Assembly (NCBI GenBank): GCA_016930535.1
Contig: JAFGGN010000065.1
Location: 62,001-126,000, forward strand
Length of the DNA: 64,000 nucleotides
Direction of reading: 5' to 3'
DNA from: a bacterium
GTDB lineage: Bacteria > Zhuqueibacterota > QNDG01 > JAFGCO01
Shown: piece by piece, positions 34,283 to 43,359 of the stretch
Numbering within the stretch: the stretch's first letter is position 1
How the letters are laid out: the number at the start of each line of letters is the position of its first letter
Made by a program: the position numbers and the translations under genes
The notes under the pieces: generated by a model
Databases searched by the model: none
What the model was told of the DNA's origin: nothing
The model's input: the letters and a program-made list of their open reading frames with translations, nothing else

Positions 34283-35767
34283 TCAGGTTCCGATCTGTTC
34301 CGCGACTTTACGGAAATGAAATCCGTAAATGGAAAGCGTGATGACCATTGGAAACTTGGCCGGACACTTGAACAGACTGTAAAGAAATAATTTCCAGTAG
34401 TACAGTTTCCCCTTTTCCAGAACGCCCAGTATCCACATGGATTTGAACAGGGCCTTGATATCCACCCAGGTGATGAGCGGTTTGATACCGGGGAAAGGGT
34501 GAAAATCCTGAATCATGGTTTTTACCCTTTGATAGTATTCTTTTGGTGAATAGATGGTTTTCAGGATACGCCGGTATCCTTCTGTCAGTTTGTCGGAATG
34601 CATGACCGGAACGAAATTGGTGGATCCGTCCATATTGTCCCCGCTCATGACGCCCAGCAGCCGTTTTTCAGATTTCATGCGATGAAACAGTTTGCTGCCC
34701 GACGGCGCATTCAGAATGCCGACCATGGCGGTCACGATACCGCTGGAGCGTATGAATTGAATCTGCCTGTCGAAGATGGATGGCGGATCGTGATCGAATC
34801 CCACGATAAATCCGCCGGAAACCCGGAGACCCCGCTTCTGAAGCTCGCGCACGGTAATTGTCATATCCCGGTTCAGGTTTTGCGATTTGCCGCATTCCGC
34901 CAGGCTTTCATTATTTGGCGTTTCGATGCCGATAAAGACATGTTCGAAACCTGCCTCGAGCATCATGCGGATCAGGGCGTCATCATCCGCGATATTCATG
35001 GAAACTTCGGTTGTAAAACGAAAAGGGAACTTCCTGTCCCTGGACCATCGGATCAGGGCGGGCAGCAGGTCGTTTTTCAGCTGCCGGATATGTCCGATGA
35101 AATTATCATCCACGATAAAAACGGGGCCACGCCATCCGGAATCATAAAGTGATTCGAGTTCGGCCAGAAACTGTCCGGATGTTTTGGTGCGCGGTTTCCG
35201 GCCGTTGAGCAGGGTGATACTGCAGAATTCACAATCGAACGGGCATCCCCTCGAGTACTGAACGCTCATGTTGGCGTATTTTTTTCTTTCAAGAAGGTCC
35301 CATCGGGGGACCGGTGTCTGATGGAGCTGCGGAAAATGTTCCGATGTGTACACGGGTTTGGGACATCCGGCTTCAAGGTCCTCCAGAAACCGGGGGAGGG
35401 TTTCCTCGGCTTCATTCAGGATCATATGGTTGATGCCGCTGAAAGTCTCATGCTCGGTCGTCATCATGGGACCGCCGGCGACCACCTTGACACCGGCATC
35501 CCTGCATCGTTCGATCACATGATGAAACGAAGCACGCTGCACATTCATGCCGGTGATAAACACATAATCCGCCCAGTGCAGATCCCTGTTTTTCAATGTC
35601 CGGACATTCATGTCCACCAGCCTGATTCGCCAGTGTTCCGGAAGCATGGCGGCCACGGTCAGAAGACCCAATGGCGGTTCAGAGGATTTTTTTGAAATGA
35701 ACCGCAGCGCGTTCCTGAAACTCCAGAATGTGGAAGGCGTTTCGGGATTGATCATCAAAATGTTCAT
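34283..35767 (-). CDS. B12-binding domain radical SAM protein
   Basis: 494 residues from ATG 35767, with SD ggaggc; an earlier in-frame start lacks one. The N-terminal cobalamin-binding fold (residues about 1-150: EPPLGLLTVAAMLP, VDMNVRTL, VVAGGPMMT) is followed by the radical-SAM motif CPFDCEFCS (CxxxCxxC, near residue 196-203) with EVSMNIADD and GIETPNNESL. The C-terminus resembles DUF4070. Members methylate unactivated carbon or perform similar radical chemistry in lipid, hopanoid or natural product pathways; the substrate is unknown. It is the first gene of a two-gene minus-strand unit with the FMN enzyme. Confidence 0.8.
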   Translation of the reverse strand: MNILMINPETPSTFWSFRNALRFISKKSSEPPLGLLTVAAMLPEHWRIRLVDMNVRTLKNRDLHWADYVFITGMNVQRASFHHVIERCRDAGVKVVAGGPMMTTEHETFSGINHMILNEAEETLPRFLEDLEAGCPKPVYTSEHFPQLHQTPVPRWDLLERKKYANMSVQYSRGCPFDCEFCSITLLNGRKPRTKTSGQFLAELESLYDSGWRGPVFIVDDNFIGHIRQLKNDLLPALIRWSRDRKFPFRFTTEVSMNIADDDALIRMMLEAGFEHVFIGIETPNNESLAECGKSQNLNRDMTITVRELQKRGLRVSGGFIVGFDHDPPSIFDRQIQFIRSSGIVTAMVGILNAPSGSKLFHRMKSEKRLLGVMSGDNMDGSTNFVPVMHSDKLTEGYRRILKTIYSPKEYYQRVKTMIQDFHPFPGIKPLITWVDIKALFKSMWILGVLEKGKLYYWKLFLYSLFKCPAKFPMVITLSIYGFHFRKVAEQIGT

Positions 35768-35912
35768 TTTGGCCTCCCGTGACCAGTGCTGTTTAAAACC
35801 TGTCCGGCATATAAAAAAACGCTTTTTTATTGCGGGCAAATTTTATATCATAAATATACAGTTTTATTCGTGACCTGTTTGTAAAAGTACTGTAAAACCG
35901 GGTGAAACCATC

Positions 35913-36938
35913 ATGAAACACCGCCGCAGTTCATTGGTTCATATTCTGATCTTTATCCTGGCTCAAACAGCCTGGCTGTCACTGCTCGGTATCTGGATAT
36001 ACTGGTACGTGACCAATTATATCATCTTCAGCAGTGTGGATGATCATCTTTCCGCACAAATCGTTTCGGAAGGGCGCAATGTGTTCGTGCTTGTCAGCGG
36101 GCTGATTCTCCTCATCATCGTTTCCGTGCTCATGTCACTGCAATTTCACCGGTTGAATATTCAGTTCAATCTGGCCGGGCTGTATGACAATTTCATTTCG
36201 AATGTGACCCATGAATTAAAATCGCCGCTGGCCTCCATTCAGCTGGCACTCGAAACCATGCATCGGTACAACCTCCCCGAATCCAGGCAAAAAGAATTTA
36301 TCCGGATGATGTTGAAAGATACGGAACGGCTGAACAAACTGATCAATGCCATTCTCGAAATTCCGGCGCTGGAGCAGAAGAGGATCGCGCACAATTTTCA
36401 GGTTTATCCCATTGGCAGGCTGATGCATGAAATTATCGGGGAATCCAGGGAACAGTTCAACGTACCCGACAGTGCGATTCATGTAGAGGGAGACGCATCA
36501 TGCGAATGTGTGGCTGACCGGAATGCACTTAAGATCGTCATCGACAATCTGATGGACAATTCGATCAAATACAGTTCAGAAGCAGTTCAAATAACCGTGA
36601 CCATGCATTGTGCGCACAAGTGTTTTGTTCTCGATTTCCAGGATAAGGGGATCGGCATTTCGGCACAGCACCAGAAAAAGATTTTCGACAAGTTTTACCG
36701 TATCCATGATCGCAGCAGTCCCAGCGTCAAGGGCACCGGTCTGGGACTTTATTGGTCGCGTGAAATCATAAAGTATCACGGCGGCAGAATCAGCATTCAC
36801 AACAGGGGCCGGCATCACGGCACCTTGTTCCGGATCGAACTTCCGATTTACAGAGCGGTGAAAAACCGTTATATTCAGAATCTGCTGAAGGTAGCCCAGA
36901 AAAGGCGTCTCAAGGAGACTGCAGATGACCGATTATAA
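35913..36938 (+). CDS. Membrane sensor histidine kinase
   Basis: 341 residues. Two helices (about 10-32 and 48-72) bracket a very short periplasmic loop, so the signal is probably in the membrane or at its surface. The HisKA box is FISNVTHELKSPLASIQLAL (about 94-113, phospho-acceptor His near 100), and the HATPase parts are NLMDNSIKYS, DKGIGIS and GTGLGLYWSREI. The last 14 bases overlap the response-regulator gene, its obvious partner. Confidence 0.9.
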   Translation: MKHRRSSLVHILIFILAQTAWLSLLGIWIYWYVTNYIIFSSVDDHLSAQIVSEGRNVFVLVSGLILLIIVSVLMSLQFHRLNIQFNLAGLYDNFISNVTHELKSPLASIQLALETMHRYNLPESRQKEFIRMMLKDTERLNKLINAILEIPALEQKRIAHNFQVYPIGRLMHEIIGESREQFNVPDSAIHVEGDASCECVADRNALKIVIDNLMDNSIKYSSEAVQITVTMHCAHKCFVLDFQDKGIGISAQHQKKIFDKFYRIHDRSSPSVKGTGLGLYWSREIIKYHGGRISIHNRGRHHGTLFRIELPIYRAVKNRYIQNLLKVAQKRRLKETADDRL

Positions 36939-37632
36939 GAAAAACCGTATCCTTCTGGTGGAGGATGAAGAAAGCCTGGCCGTAGGACTGGAATTCAATC
37001 TGGTCCAGGAAGGCTATGATATCACCCGTGCAAATGACGGAAAAACTGCCCTTGAATGGTTTCAAAAGCAGGTATTCGACCTGATGATTCTGGATGTCAT
37101 GCTTCCTTTTTATAATGGATTCGAGCTGATCCAGATCATCCGTGAGAAATATCCGCAGATCCCCGTCCTGATGCTGACTGCCAGAACCGGTATTAAGGAC
37201 CGTATCAAGGGGCTCGAACTCGGGGCGGATGATTATATGACCAAACCCTTTCATCTGGAGGAACTGCTTCTCAGGGTCCGGGGCATGTTGAAAAGAAAAC
37301 AATGGTACCAGGATTTGCCGGATGTCCCTCTTCGGTTCCGCTTCGGTGAAAACGAGGTCGATTTTGAGACACTGAATTGTATAGCCGGAAAACAAAAATT
37401 CCGGTTGACGCCCCACGAGGCCATGGTGTTGAAATATCTCGTCCGGCACAAGGGTAAAATTGTCTCCCGCGATGAACTTCTGGAAAAGGTCTGGAACGTG
37501 AGTCCGGAAGTAGAGACGCGTACAGTAGACATTTTCATCGCACGGCTTCGGAAATATTTTGAGCACAATCCCGGCAAACCCGTTTATTTTATCAGTATCC
37601 GGGGTGCGGGCTACCGGTTCATGGGCGGGTGA
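36925..37632 (+). CDS. OmpR/PhoB-family response regulator
   Basis: 235 residues. The receiver domain has acidic pocket VEDEES, phospho-acceptor Asp in LMILDVMLPFYNG (about residue 53) and conserved lysine in YMTKPFHL. The C-terminal winged helix contains RLTPHEAMVLKYLV and DELLEKVWNVSPEVETRTVDIFIARLRK. It overlaps its kinase gene by 14 bases. Target genes are unknown; the TPR gene 54 bases downstream is a candidate. Confidence 0.92.
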   Translation: MTDYKKNRILLVEDEESLAVGLEFNLVQEGYDITRANDGKTALEWFQKQVFDLMILDVMLPFYNGFELIQIIREKYPQIPVLMLTARTGIKDRIKGLELGADDYMTKPFHLEELLLRVRGMLKRKQWYQDLPDVPLRFRFGENEVDFETLNCIAGKQKFRLTPHEAMVLKYLVRHKGKIVSRDELLEKVWNVSPEVETRTVDIFIARLRKYFEHNPGKPVYFISIRGAGYRFMGG

Positions 37633-37686
37633 CCGGACATTGCAGGGACCGGTCACCCTCAATTTTCAGTAATACGGGATAAGGTT

Positions 37687-38754
37687 ATGAGAAGATTTCT
37701 TCTTTGCGGGATTTCCATGATCTGGCTTTCATGCAGTGCCTCGTTTCAGCTTCATGCGCCGGATAAAACACCGGTACCCAACGATGAAGCGGTCGAAGCC
37801 CTGATCCGGGAGGGTATCCGGCTGCATGATGAACACCGGTTCGACGAGGCAGTTGATTGCTATGCCAGGGCACTGACCCTGAATCCGGAGAATCCGGCGG
37901 CCCTGTATGAGATGTCCTATGCATATTTTGCCAAAGGCGACTATAAAAAGAGCATGCTTTATGCCGCAAAGGCAGCGGAATATGAGTCGGATCTGATTGG
38001 TCCGGTTTACACACAGATCGGCACACTGCTGGACATCGAGGGGAAGCCACGGGATGCTGTGGCCGTGTATGAAAAAGCACTGGAACGGGATCCCGTCAAT
38101 TATCTTCTTCAGTACAACCTGGGGATTACCTGCATTGGACTCAAACAGAACAGGAAGGCCATGGCCTGTTTTAAAAAGGCCATGCTGGCGAATCCAGCCC
38201 ATGCAGGGAGCCACCTGGCCCTCGGAGAAATGTATCTGAATGACGGATACCGGATTCCGTGCATTATGGCGTACAGCCGCTTTCTGATGCTGGAACCCAA
38301 TACGCAGCGCGCAGCCAATACACTCATGAAGTTCCAGAATGTGCTGACCTGGGGTGTGACACAGAAATCGGAAAACAATATCGATATCGATGTGCCGATG
38401 CGCGGTCCTGATTACGACGGTGATTTTTCATCCCTGAACCTGACCCTGTCCCTGATTAGTGCAGCCCGCTTCACTGAAGAAAACAGAAACAAGGCACCTG
38501 TCGAGCATATTGTGAGCAGCATGAAATCCCTGATCGAAATGATGGCAGGGACGGCAGCGGAAGGGGAATGCAAGGGATTTGTATGGGAATATTATGCACC
38601 GTACTTTGTTGAGATGAATGAGAAGGGACTGGTCGAGCCCTTCGTTTATTATATTTTCCAGATCGCGGATGACGAGGGAGTGCAGATGTGGATTCATGAG
38701 CATGGAGATGAGCTGGTCCGGTTTCAGAAATGGATCAGGGAAATGGAAGATTAA
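37687..38754 (+). CDS. TPR-repeat protein, exported or lipoprotein
   Basis: 355 residues. A short hydrophobic N-terminus ending in IWLSCSAS may be a degenerate lipobox. At least four tetratricopeptide units follow (HRFDEAVDCYARALTLNPEN, YKKSMLYAAKAAEY, PRDAVAVYEKALERDPVN, RKAMACFKKAMLANPAH). The C-terminal 150 residues are unrecognised. It probably serves as a protein-binding scaffold. It lies just downstream of the two-component pair, so it may be co-transcribed. The gene runs into a heptamer repeat array immediately after its stop. Confidence 0.7.
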   Translation: MRRFLLCGISMIWLSCSASFQLHAPDKTPVPNDEAVEALIREGIRLHDEHRFDEAVDCYARALTLNPENPAALYEMSYAYFAKGDYKKSMLYAAKAAEYESDLIGPVYTQIGTLLDIEGKPRDAVAVYEKALERDPVNYLLQYNLGITCIGLKQNRKAMACFKKAMLANPAHAGSHLALGEMYLNDGYRIPCIMAYSRFLMLEPNTQRAANTLMKFQNVLTWGVTQKSENNIDIDVPMRGPDYDGDFSSLNLTLSLISAARFTEENRNKAPVEHIVSSMKSLIEMMAGTAAEGECKGFVWEYYAPYFVEMNEKGLVEPFVYYIFQIADDEGVQMWIHEHGDELVRFQKWIREMED

Positions 38755-38811
38755 AGAACAAAGAATAAAGAATAAAGATAAAAGATAAAAGATAAAAGAT
38801 AAAAGATAAAC
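38752..38811. repeat. AAAGANN heptamer repeats, locus 5
   Basis: The longest array: units aaagaac, aaagaat, aaagaat, then five identical aaagata units. It begins at the stop codon of the TPR gene and ends just before the terminator hairpin at 38823. Confidence 0.8.
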
Positions 38812-38822
38812 ACAGAATAAGG

Positions 38823-38876
38823 GCCGGGGAGTGAAGACGGTTGCCGAAAGTAGCTGCGACCGCCCCGGCTTTTTTT
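38823..38876 (+). terminator. Compound stem-loop terminator
   Basis: Outer stem gccgggg (38823-38829) with ccccggc (38863-38869), directly stacked on an inner stem cggttgc (38838-38844) with gcgaccg (38856-38862, one G-U); seven T follow at 38870-38876. The 8-base bulge and 11-base loop make it more elaborate than an ordinary terminator. Confidence 0.7.
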
Positions 38877-38937
38877 ATTTGGTTTTTTTGATTCGTTTTT
38901 GTAAAATCATATAATCTGTTTTAACAGGAATACCAGG

Positions 38938-39423
38938 ATGCAGCCGATACAGATTATCGAAGCGGATCTGAACGACCGGTCCCATCAGCAGATGGTGGTG
39001 GATCTCGTCGATGCGTATTCCCAGGATCCCATGGGCAACGGCAGGCCGCTCGAACCGGATGTCCGCCGGAATCTGGTTCAGCGTCTTCAAAAACATCCCA
39101 CCACAATGATATTTCTGGCCCTGGACGGCGATCAGGGTGTGGGCATCGCGGTCTGCTTTCTGGGATTTTCGACGTTCAGGGCACAGCCGCTTATCAATAT
39201 TCATGATCTGGCCGTCATACCAGGTTACCGGGGGGCCGGTATCGGGTCGAAACTGATCGAAGCAGTGGCAGATAAAGCGAGAAGCCTGAACTGCTGTAAA
39301 CTGACGCTCGAGGTGCAGGAGAACAATCTCAGGGCAAGAAAGGTCTATGAAAGCGCGGGTTTCAGACAGGCCGTATATGAAAACGAAGCCGGCGGCGCAC
39401 TTTTTATGTCCAGACTTATCTAA
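38938..39423 (+). CDS. GNAT-family N-acetyltransferase
   Basis: 161 residues. The acetyl-CoA loop IHDLAVIPGYRGAGIGSKLI (about 82-101) and NLRARKVYESAGFR (about 123-136) are diagnostic. The amine substrate is unknown. It is preceded by a TPR gene's terminator and followed 12 bases later by a gene of unknown function, so it opens a small operon. Confidence 0.85.
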   Translation: MQPIQIIEADLNDRSHQQMVVDLVDAYSQDPMGNGRPLEPDVRRNLVQRLQKHPTTMIFLALDGDQGVGIAVCFLGFSTFRAQPLINIHDLAVIPGYRGAGIGSKLIEAVADKARSLNCCKLTLEVQENNLRARKVYESAGFRQAVYENEAGGALFMSRLI

Positions 39424-39434
39424 CGGAGGATCGG

Positions 39435-40004
39435 ATGGCCGATCATCACATGATGGTCAAGGGAACAGGCCCCATGGCCCTGTCCGCTTTTATGAAGGAC
39501 CGTTTCCCTGACCGGTTCAATGACTGGCTCAATACCATGCCGCAGTCTTCCCGCGACATTCATGCCAAACCGATACTGGCGTTCGAAAATTATACGGTAT
39601 ACGATTCCCTGGTCATACCCATTCAAACCCTGTGTGATCTGTGCTTCGGGGGCGACGAGGCCGGGGCCTGGGAAACGGGCAGGCACAGTGCAGGTTACGC
39701 CCTGAAGGGATTCTATAAGATATTTTTCAGATTCAGTTCTCCTCAGTTCATCATAGACAGGGCATCGCGCGTATTCAGCAATTATTATCCCGAGGGGGCG
39801 CTCTATGTCGCCGATTCTTCCCAGAACCGGTGCGTACTGCAGATTACCAAATTCCCGGAGCCGTATCGGCTGATCGAAGTCAATATTGCCGGGTGGGTCG
39901 ACGGTGTACTCGAGCTCCTGGACAAGAAAGAACGGAACGTGGAAACCATTAAACGGATGTCGGATGGGGATCCGGTCACGGAGTATGTGATCACGTGGGG
40001 ATAG
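39435..40004 (+). CDS. Uncharacterised cytosolic protein, V4R/TIGR02265-like
   Basis: 189 residues with an SD (acggagg). No signal or membrane segment. The layout (TLCDLCFGGDEAGAWETGRHSAGYALKG, truncated here, then SPQFIIDRASRVFSNYYPEG) loosely resembles the TIGR02265/V4R-type ligand-binding fold seen in some signalling proteins. This is a weak pattern match only. Confidence 0.45.
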   Translation: MADHHMMVKGTGPMALSAFMKDRFPDRFNDWLNTMPQSSRDIHAKPILAFENYTVYDSLVIPIQTLCDLCFGGDEAGAWETGRHSAGYALKGFYKIFFRFSSPQFIIDRASRVFSNYYPEGALYVADSSQNRCVLQITKFPEPYRLIEVNIAGWVDGVLELLDKKERNVETIKRMSDGDPVTEYVITWG

Positions 40005-40049
40005 GAACGAACATCAATCAGGAATCATCAGCCAAAAGGAACCATCCGT

Positions 40050-40520
40050 ATGGGTAAAATCTCCGTAAAAATCGATGATATTATTGAGGGCATCGAGGCC
40101 CAGGGCGACATGAACAGCGTGTATCTGGACATGGATTCGGGCAAGGTCCATTATATTTCCGAAGACGCCTATTTTGAGTCCGAAGATGGTGATGACGATC
40201 TGGACGGTTTATCGGACTGGGAAATGGAGAATGTGGAAATGTCCAGAGAGATCATGGATACAGACCGCTTCAAGTACCTTCCGGACAGGTCCGACGTGGA
40301 TGAGTACGGGTTGATGGAAAAATTTATCGGGGCCGTTGAAGACAGCTCTGTGCGGAACGAGCTGAAGGAGGCCATTCAGGGCAAGGGTGCCTTCCGGCGT
40401 TTCAAGGACCGCGTACACCATCATCATCTCGAGAATGAATGGTACGAATACCGGGATTCGGCTATCAGGGCCATTGCCATCGCCTGGTGCGAGGAAAACA
40501 GTATCGATTTTATCGAATAA
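40050..40520 (+). CDS. UPF0158-family protein
   Basis: 156 residues, strongly acidic in the first third (SEDGDDDLDGLSDWE). The family signature FKDRVHHHHLENEWYEYRD (about 117-135) is recognisable. The function is unknown; these proteins are small, cytosolic and often occur near housekeeping genes. It lies 45 bases after the preceding gene and shares its direction. Confidence 0.75.
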   Translation: MGKISVKIDDIIEGIEAQGDMNSVYLDMDSGKVHYISEDAYFESEDGDDDLDGLSDWEMENVEMSREIMDTDRFKYLPDRSDVDEYGLMEKFIGAVEDSSVRNELKEAIQGKGAFRRFKDRVHHHHLENEWYEYRDSAIRAIAIAWCEENSIDFIE

Positions 40521-40662
40521 AACGAATCAGGTGTGCGGCATCGGCCGATCCCGGTAATGATGCCGTCCGTCCGATGTAAACACAGTCTCTTTTCCAATCG
40601 TCTTTTATGTGTCCGATGAAAGCATAACCAATCCTTTTTCAATCCCTTCGAGGGGGTGTCAC

Positions 40663-42798
40663 ATGAAGAAAACTGCCATTCTGACCCTGTGTCTGTTTTT
40701 CACGGTACAGATACTGTCTGCCGGAAAGGGTACCATAACCGGATCGGTCAGCGATTCGGAGTCGGGGGAACCGCTTCAAGGAGCCAATGTGTTCCTGGAT
40801 GGGATAAAAATGGGTGCGTCCACGATGCCGGACGGATCTTTTATCATTCCGAAAGTACCTGAGGGCAGTTACGTCCTGCGTGTTTTAATGTTGGGGTACA
40901 CGGCGATTGCGGTGAACGATGTCGTGGTGACGGAGGGGGATACGGTCAAACTGAATATCCGACTGAATATATCCACGATTGTCGGCGAATGTGTCACCAT
41001 TACGGCGGATAAACTCAGAGAAAAAGGGGATGTGTCCGCAAGTGAAGTAAAAAAGTCCGAATCCCTTGATGATCTGACGATTGCGGAAGAAAGGCACGAG
41101 GACTCCGCAAAAAGGAAAAGACCGGCCGACGATGTGTCCGGCGGCGTATCCGGAGCGGAATATTTTGACTTTGATGCCGGATCATCCGCAGGCGAACACA
41201 GGCCCGGGGAGCCGGAGCCTGCCTCTCCTCCCGTATCCGCACCTCCGGTGTCCGCACGCAAGATCACGACACCCTCCGAATCCGGACTCAAGGCCGGCTA
41301 TGCGGATGACAATCAGCAGTTCAACTACTTTTTACGGTTTCTCGAGGAATACAAATATGCCCGGCACTTCCCTCTGCGTGTTACGGAACGGATCGTGTTT
41401 GGCGTGCGGGACGAAAACGGCAAAACTTGTCCGAATGCAACGGTTCAGGTGTCGGACGGACAGAAACCGCTTTGCGAGGGCACAACCTATGCAGACGGGT
41501 CCTTTATGTTTTTTCCCTCCGAGTATGATGAAAAAACAGAAAATTACCATGTCCGCATCAAATTTCAGGAGGCCGTGTCGGACATGGAAATCGGGCGGCA
41601 GGGGCAGCGGCACATCGAAACCGTGCTGCCTGCAAAAAAGACGCTGCCTGAACGCGTGCCCATGGATATTCTGTTTATCCTGGACACCACGGGCAGCATG
41701 GGAGAGGAAATCAACCGGCTGAAGGCCACGCTCGAAATCATTCATCTGAATCTGAATGCCATGCCGTCCCATCCCCTGCTGCGATTCGGTCTCGTGCTTT
41801 ACCGGGACAGGTCGGACGATTATGTGACCCAGGTGGTTCCGCTAACGGAAGATCTGGACCTGTTTCGCTCCAGGCTGGACGCGGTGCAGGCAGGCGGCGG
41901 TGGAGACGGTCCCGAAGACCTGCAGTCCGCTCTGAGGGAATCCATGCAGTCCGTGGAATGGAACAGCAAAGGCATCCGGCTGGCCTTTATCATTACCGAT
42001 GCGCCGCCGCATCTGGATTATGATCAGTCTTATACATACGTGCACGCGGCCAGTGAGGCAAAGGAGAGGGGCATCAAGCTGTTCAGTGTGGGAACGGGCG
42101 GCCTGCCCATCGACGGTGAATATGTACTCAGGCAGATTTCGCAGTATACGTCTGCCAAATACCTGTTTCTGACATACGGGGAGCGCAGTGAAAGCGACGG
42201 GGGACAGACCGGCAGTGTGAGTCATCACACGGGCGAGAATTTCACCACGGACAAACTCGAATCCATTATCATACACATTGCACGCGAGGAAATGGGGGCC
42301 TTTACGGACACGCCGGTCGTAAAAGGCGAGGATTACTTTGCGGCCAGCCGGTCGGAAGACGAAAAAAAGGAAGCAACCCTGAAGAAATTGTTCAGCATGG
42401 CCCTGGCGCAGCTCCGGGATTATTCGTCGGTACATCTGGCCGAATCCACACCCACCGTATTTCTCTCCTTCAGAACAGAAGAAAAGGAGGGCCTCCGTAC
42501 GGCTGAGTATTTCTCAAGCCAGTTCCTGCTTTCTTTGGGCAGGGATCCGGTATTCCGCCTGGTCGAACGGAAGGACCTGCAGCAGATCCTGGACGAGCTC
42601 AAACTCGGACAGAGCGGACTGATAGGACAGAACGAGGCCGTGCAGGCCGGTGAAATGACCGGAGCGGATCTCATCATCATGGGAGATCTGTATAAAAAAG
42701 CGAAGTCGTTCGATATTTTCATGAAACTCATCCGTGTCAAAAGCGCGGAGATTCTGTCTGTGACCAAAATGCATATCGATAAGGATCTGGGATTGTAG
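40663..42798 (+). CDS. Secreted vWA protein with carboxypeptidase-regulatory-like and CsgG-like domains
   Basis: 711 residues from ATG 40663 (MKKTAILTLC, signal peptide); a GTG 54 bases upstream is in frame but leaves the signal internal. Residues about 23-110 form a CarboxypepD_reg-like beta sandwich (ITGSVSDSESGEPLQGANV), then a low-complexity Pro/Ser/Glu linker. About 335-530 is a von Willebrand A domain whose metal site reads DTTGS (D341) instead of the usual DxSxS, with GGGGDGPEDLQSAL. The last 110 residues (ERKDLQQILDELKLGQSG...GADLIIMGDL) resemble CsgG, the outer-membrane lipoprotein of curli export. I do not know a described protein with this order. Confidence 0.65.
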   Translation: MKKTAILTLCLFFTVQILSAGKGTITGSVSDSESGEPLQGANVFLDGIKMGASTMPDGSFIIPKVPEGSYVLRVLMLGYTAIAVNDVVVTEGDTVKLNIRLNISTIVGECVTITADKLREKGDVSASEVKKSESLDDLTIAEERHEDSAKRKRPADDVSGGVSGAEYFDFDAGSSAGEHRPGEPEPASPPVSAPPVSARKITTPSESGLKAGYADDNQQFNYFLRFLEEYKYARHFPLRVTERIVFGVRDENGKTCPNATVQVSDGQKPLCEGTTYADGSFMFFPSEYDEKTENYHVRIKFQEAVSDMEIGRQGQRHIETVLPAKKTLPERVPMDILFILDTTGSMGEEINRLKATLEIIHLNLNAMPSHPLLRFGLVLYRDRSDDYVTQVVPLTEDLDLFRSRLDAVQAGGGGDGPEDLQSALRESMQSVEWNSKGIRLAFIITDAPPHLDYDQSYTYVHAASEAKERGIKLFSVGTGGLPIDGEYVLRQISQYTSAKYLFLTYGERSESDGGQTGSVSHHTGENFTTDKLESIIIHIAREEMGAFTDTPVVKGEDYFAASRSEDEKKEATLKKLFSMALAQLRDYSSVHLAESTPTVFLSFRTEEKEGLRTAEYFSSQFLLSLGRDPVFRLVERKDLQQILDELKLGQSGLIGQNEAVQAGEMTGADLIIMGDLYKKAKSFDIFMKLIRVKSAEILSVTKMHIDKDLGL

Positions 42799-42801
42799 AC
42801 C

Positions 42802-42954
42802 ATGGGAAGCGGAATAGATCAACCTGTCAGGGCCTGGTTCAGACAGCACCGGTGGCTCTTTCTCATCCTGTTCATCATGCTGACCGTCATGGGCATGATC
42901 GCGTCCATTCAGAGTTATTATATGGAGACGGTGAAGGACCCTGTTTTCAGGTGA
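42802..42954 (+). CDS. 50-residue single-helix membrane protein
   Basis: Starts three bases after the stop of the vWA gene (ATG 42802, stop TGA 42952-42954). It has a polar head GSGIDQPVRAWFRQHR, one helix of about 20 residues (WLFLILFIMLTVMGMIA) and a short tail ending KDPVFR. The tight spacing suggests translation coupled to the vWA gene. Whether it is expressed is not shown by the sequence alone. Confidence 0.45.
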   Translation: MGSGIDQPVRAWFRQHRWLFLILFIMLTVMGMIASIQSYYMETVKDPVFR

Positions 42955-43359
42955 CGCTCTGGAGAATGGTGTTTATGTCGCGGTTTTGTGCACGGAGCAG
43001 CATGTGAAAAGGATGATGATGGTTCTGCTGAAATAAGGGGGGCAGTTTCAACACCTGCCAGGTCTTCAAGATCTGGCAGGTGCGATTTCCCTTGTCTTTC
43101 AATTTTCTCGTTATTACTTTTTATTGAACTTGCCAATCAGTTATTTCATTCACAGGGTTACTTTTTCAGGGAGAGGCAATACTTTTACCTGCCATATTTT
43201 TTGATCGTGATGGCCGGTCATGTGCCGGGTGGTTAATATGTGTAACGGGATTTACGGCTGTTAAGTCGGGTTTGTACAATAACGGCAAATTGCATGGATG
43301 GATCCGGCAATCTCATGAACCAGTCGGCTTAAACAATTTATAACTGAAAGGAAAAGCAG
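42955..43359. other. Intergenic region with ACCTGCC palindrome
   Basis: No gene supported. It holds one clear element, 15-base arms 43052-43066 and 43068-43082 (cacctgccaggtctt / aagatctggcaggtg) with a single mismatched pair. The last bases before the next start include SD aaagga. Confidence 0.5.
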
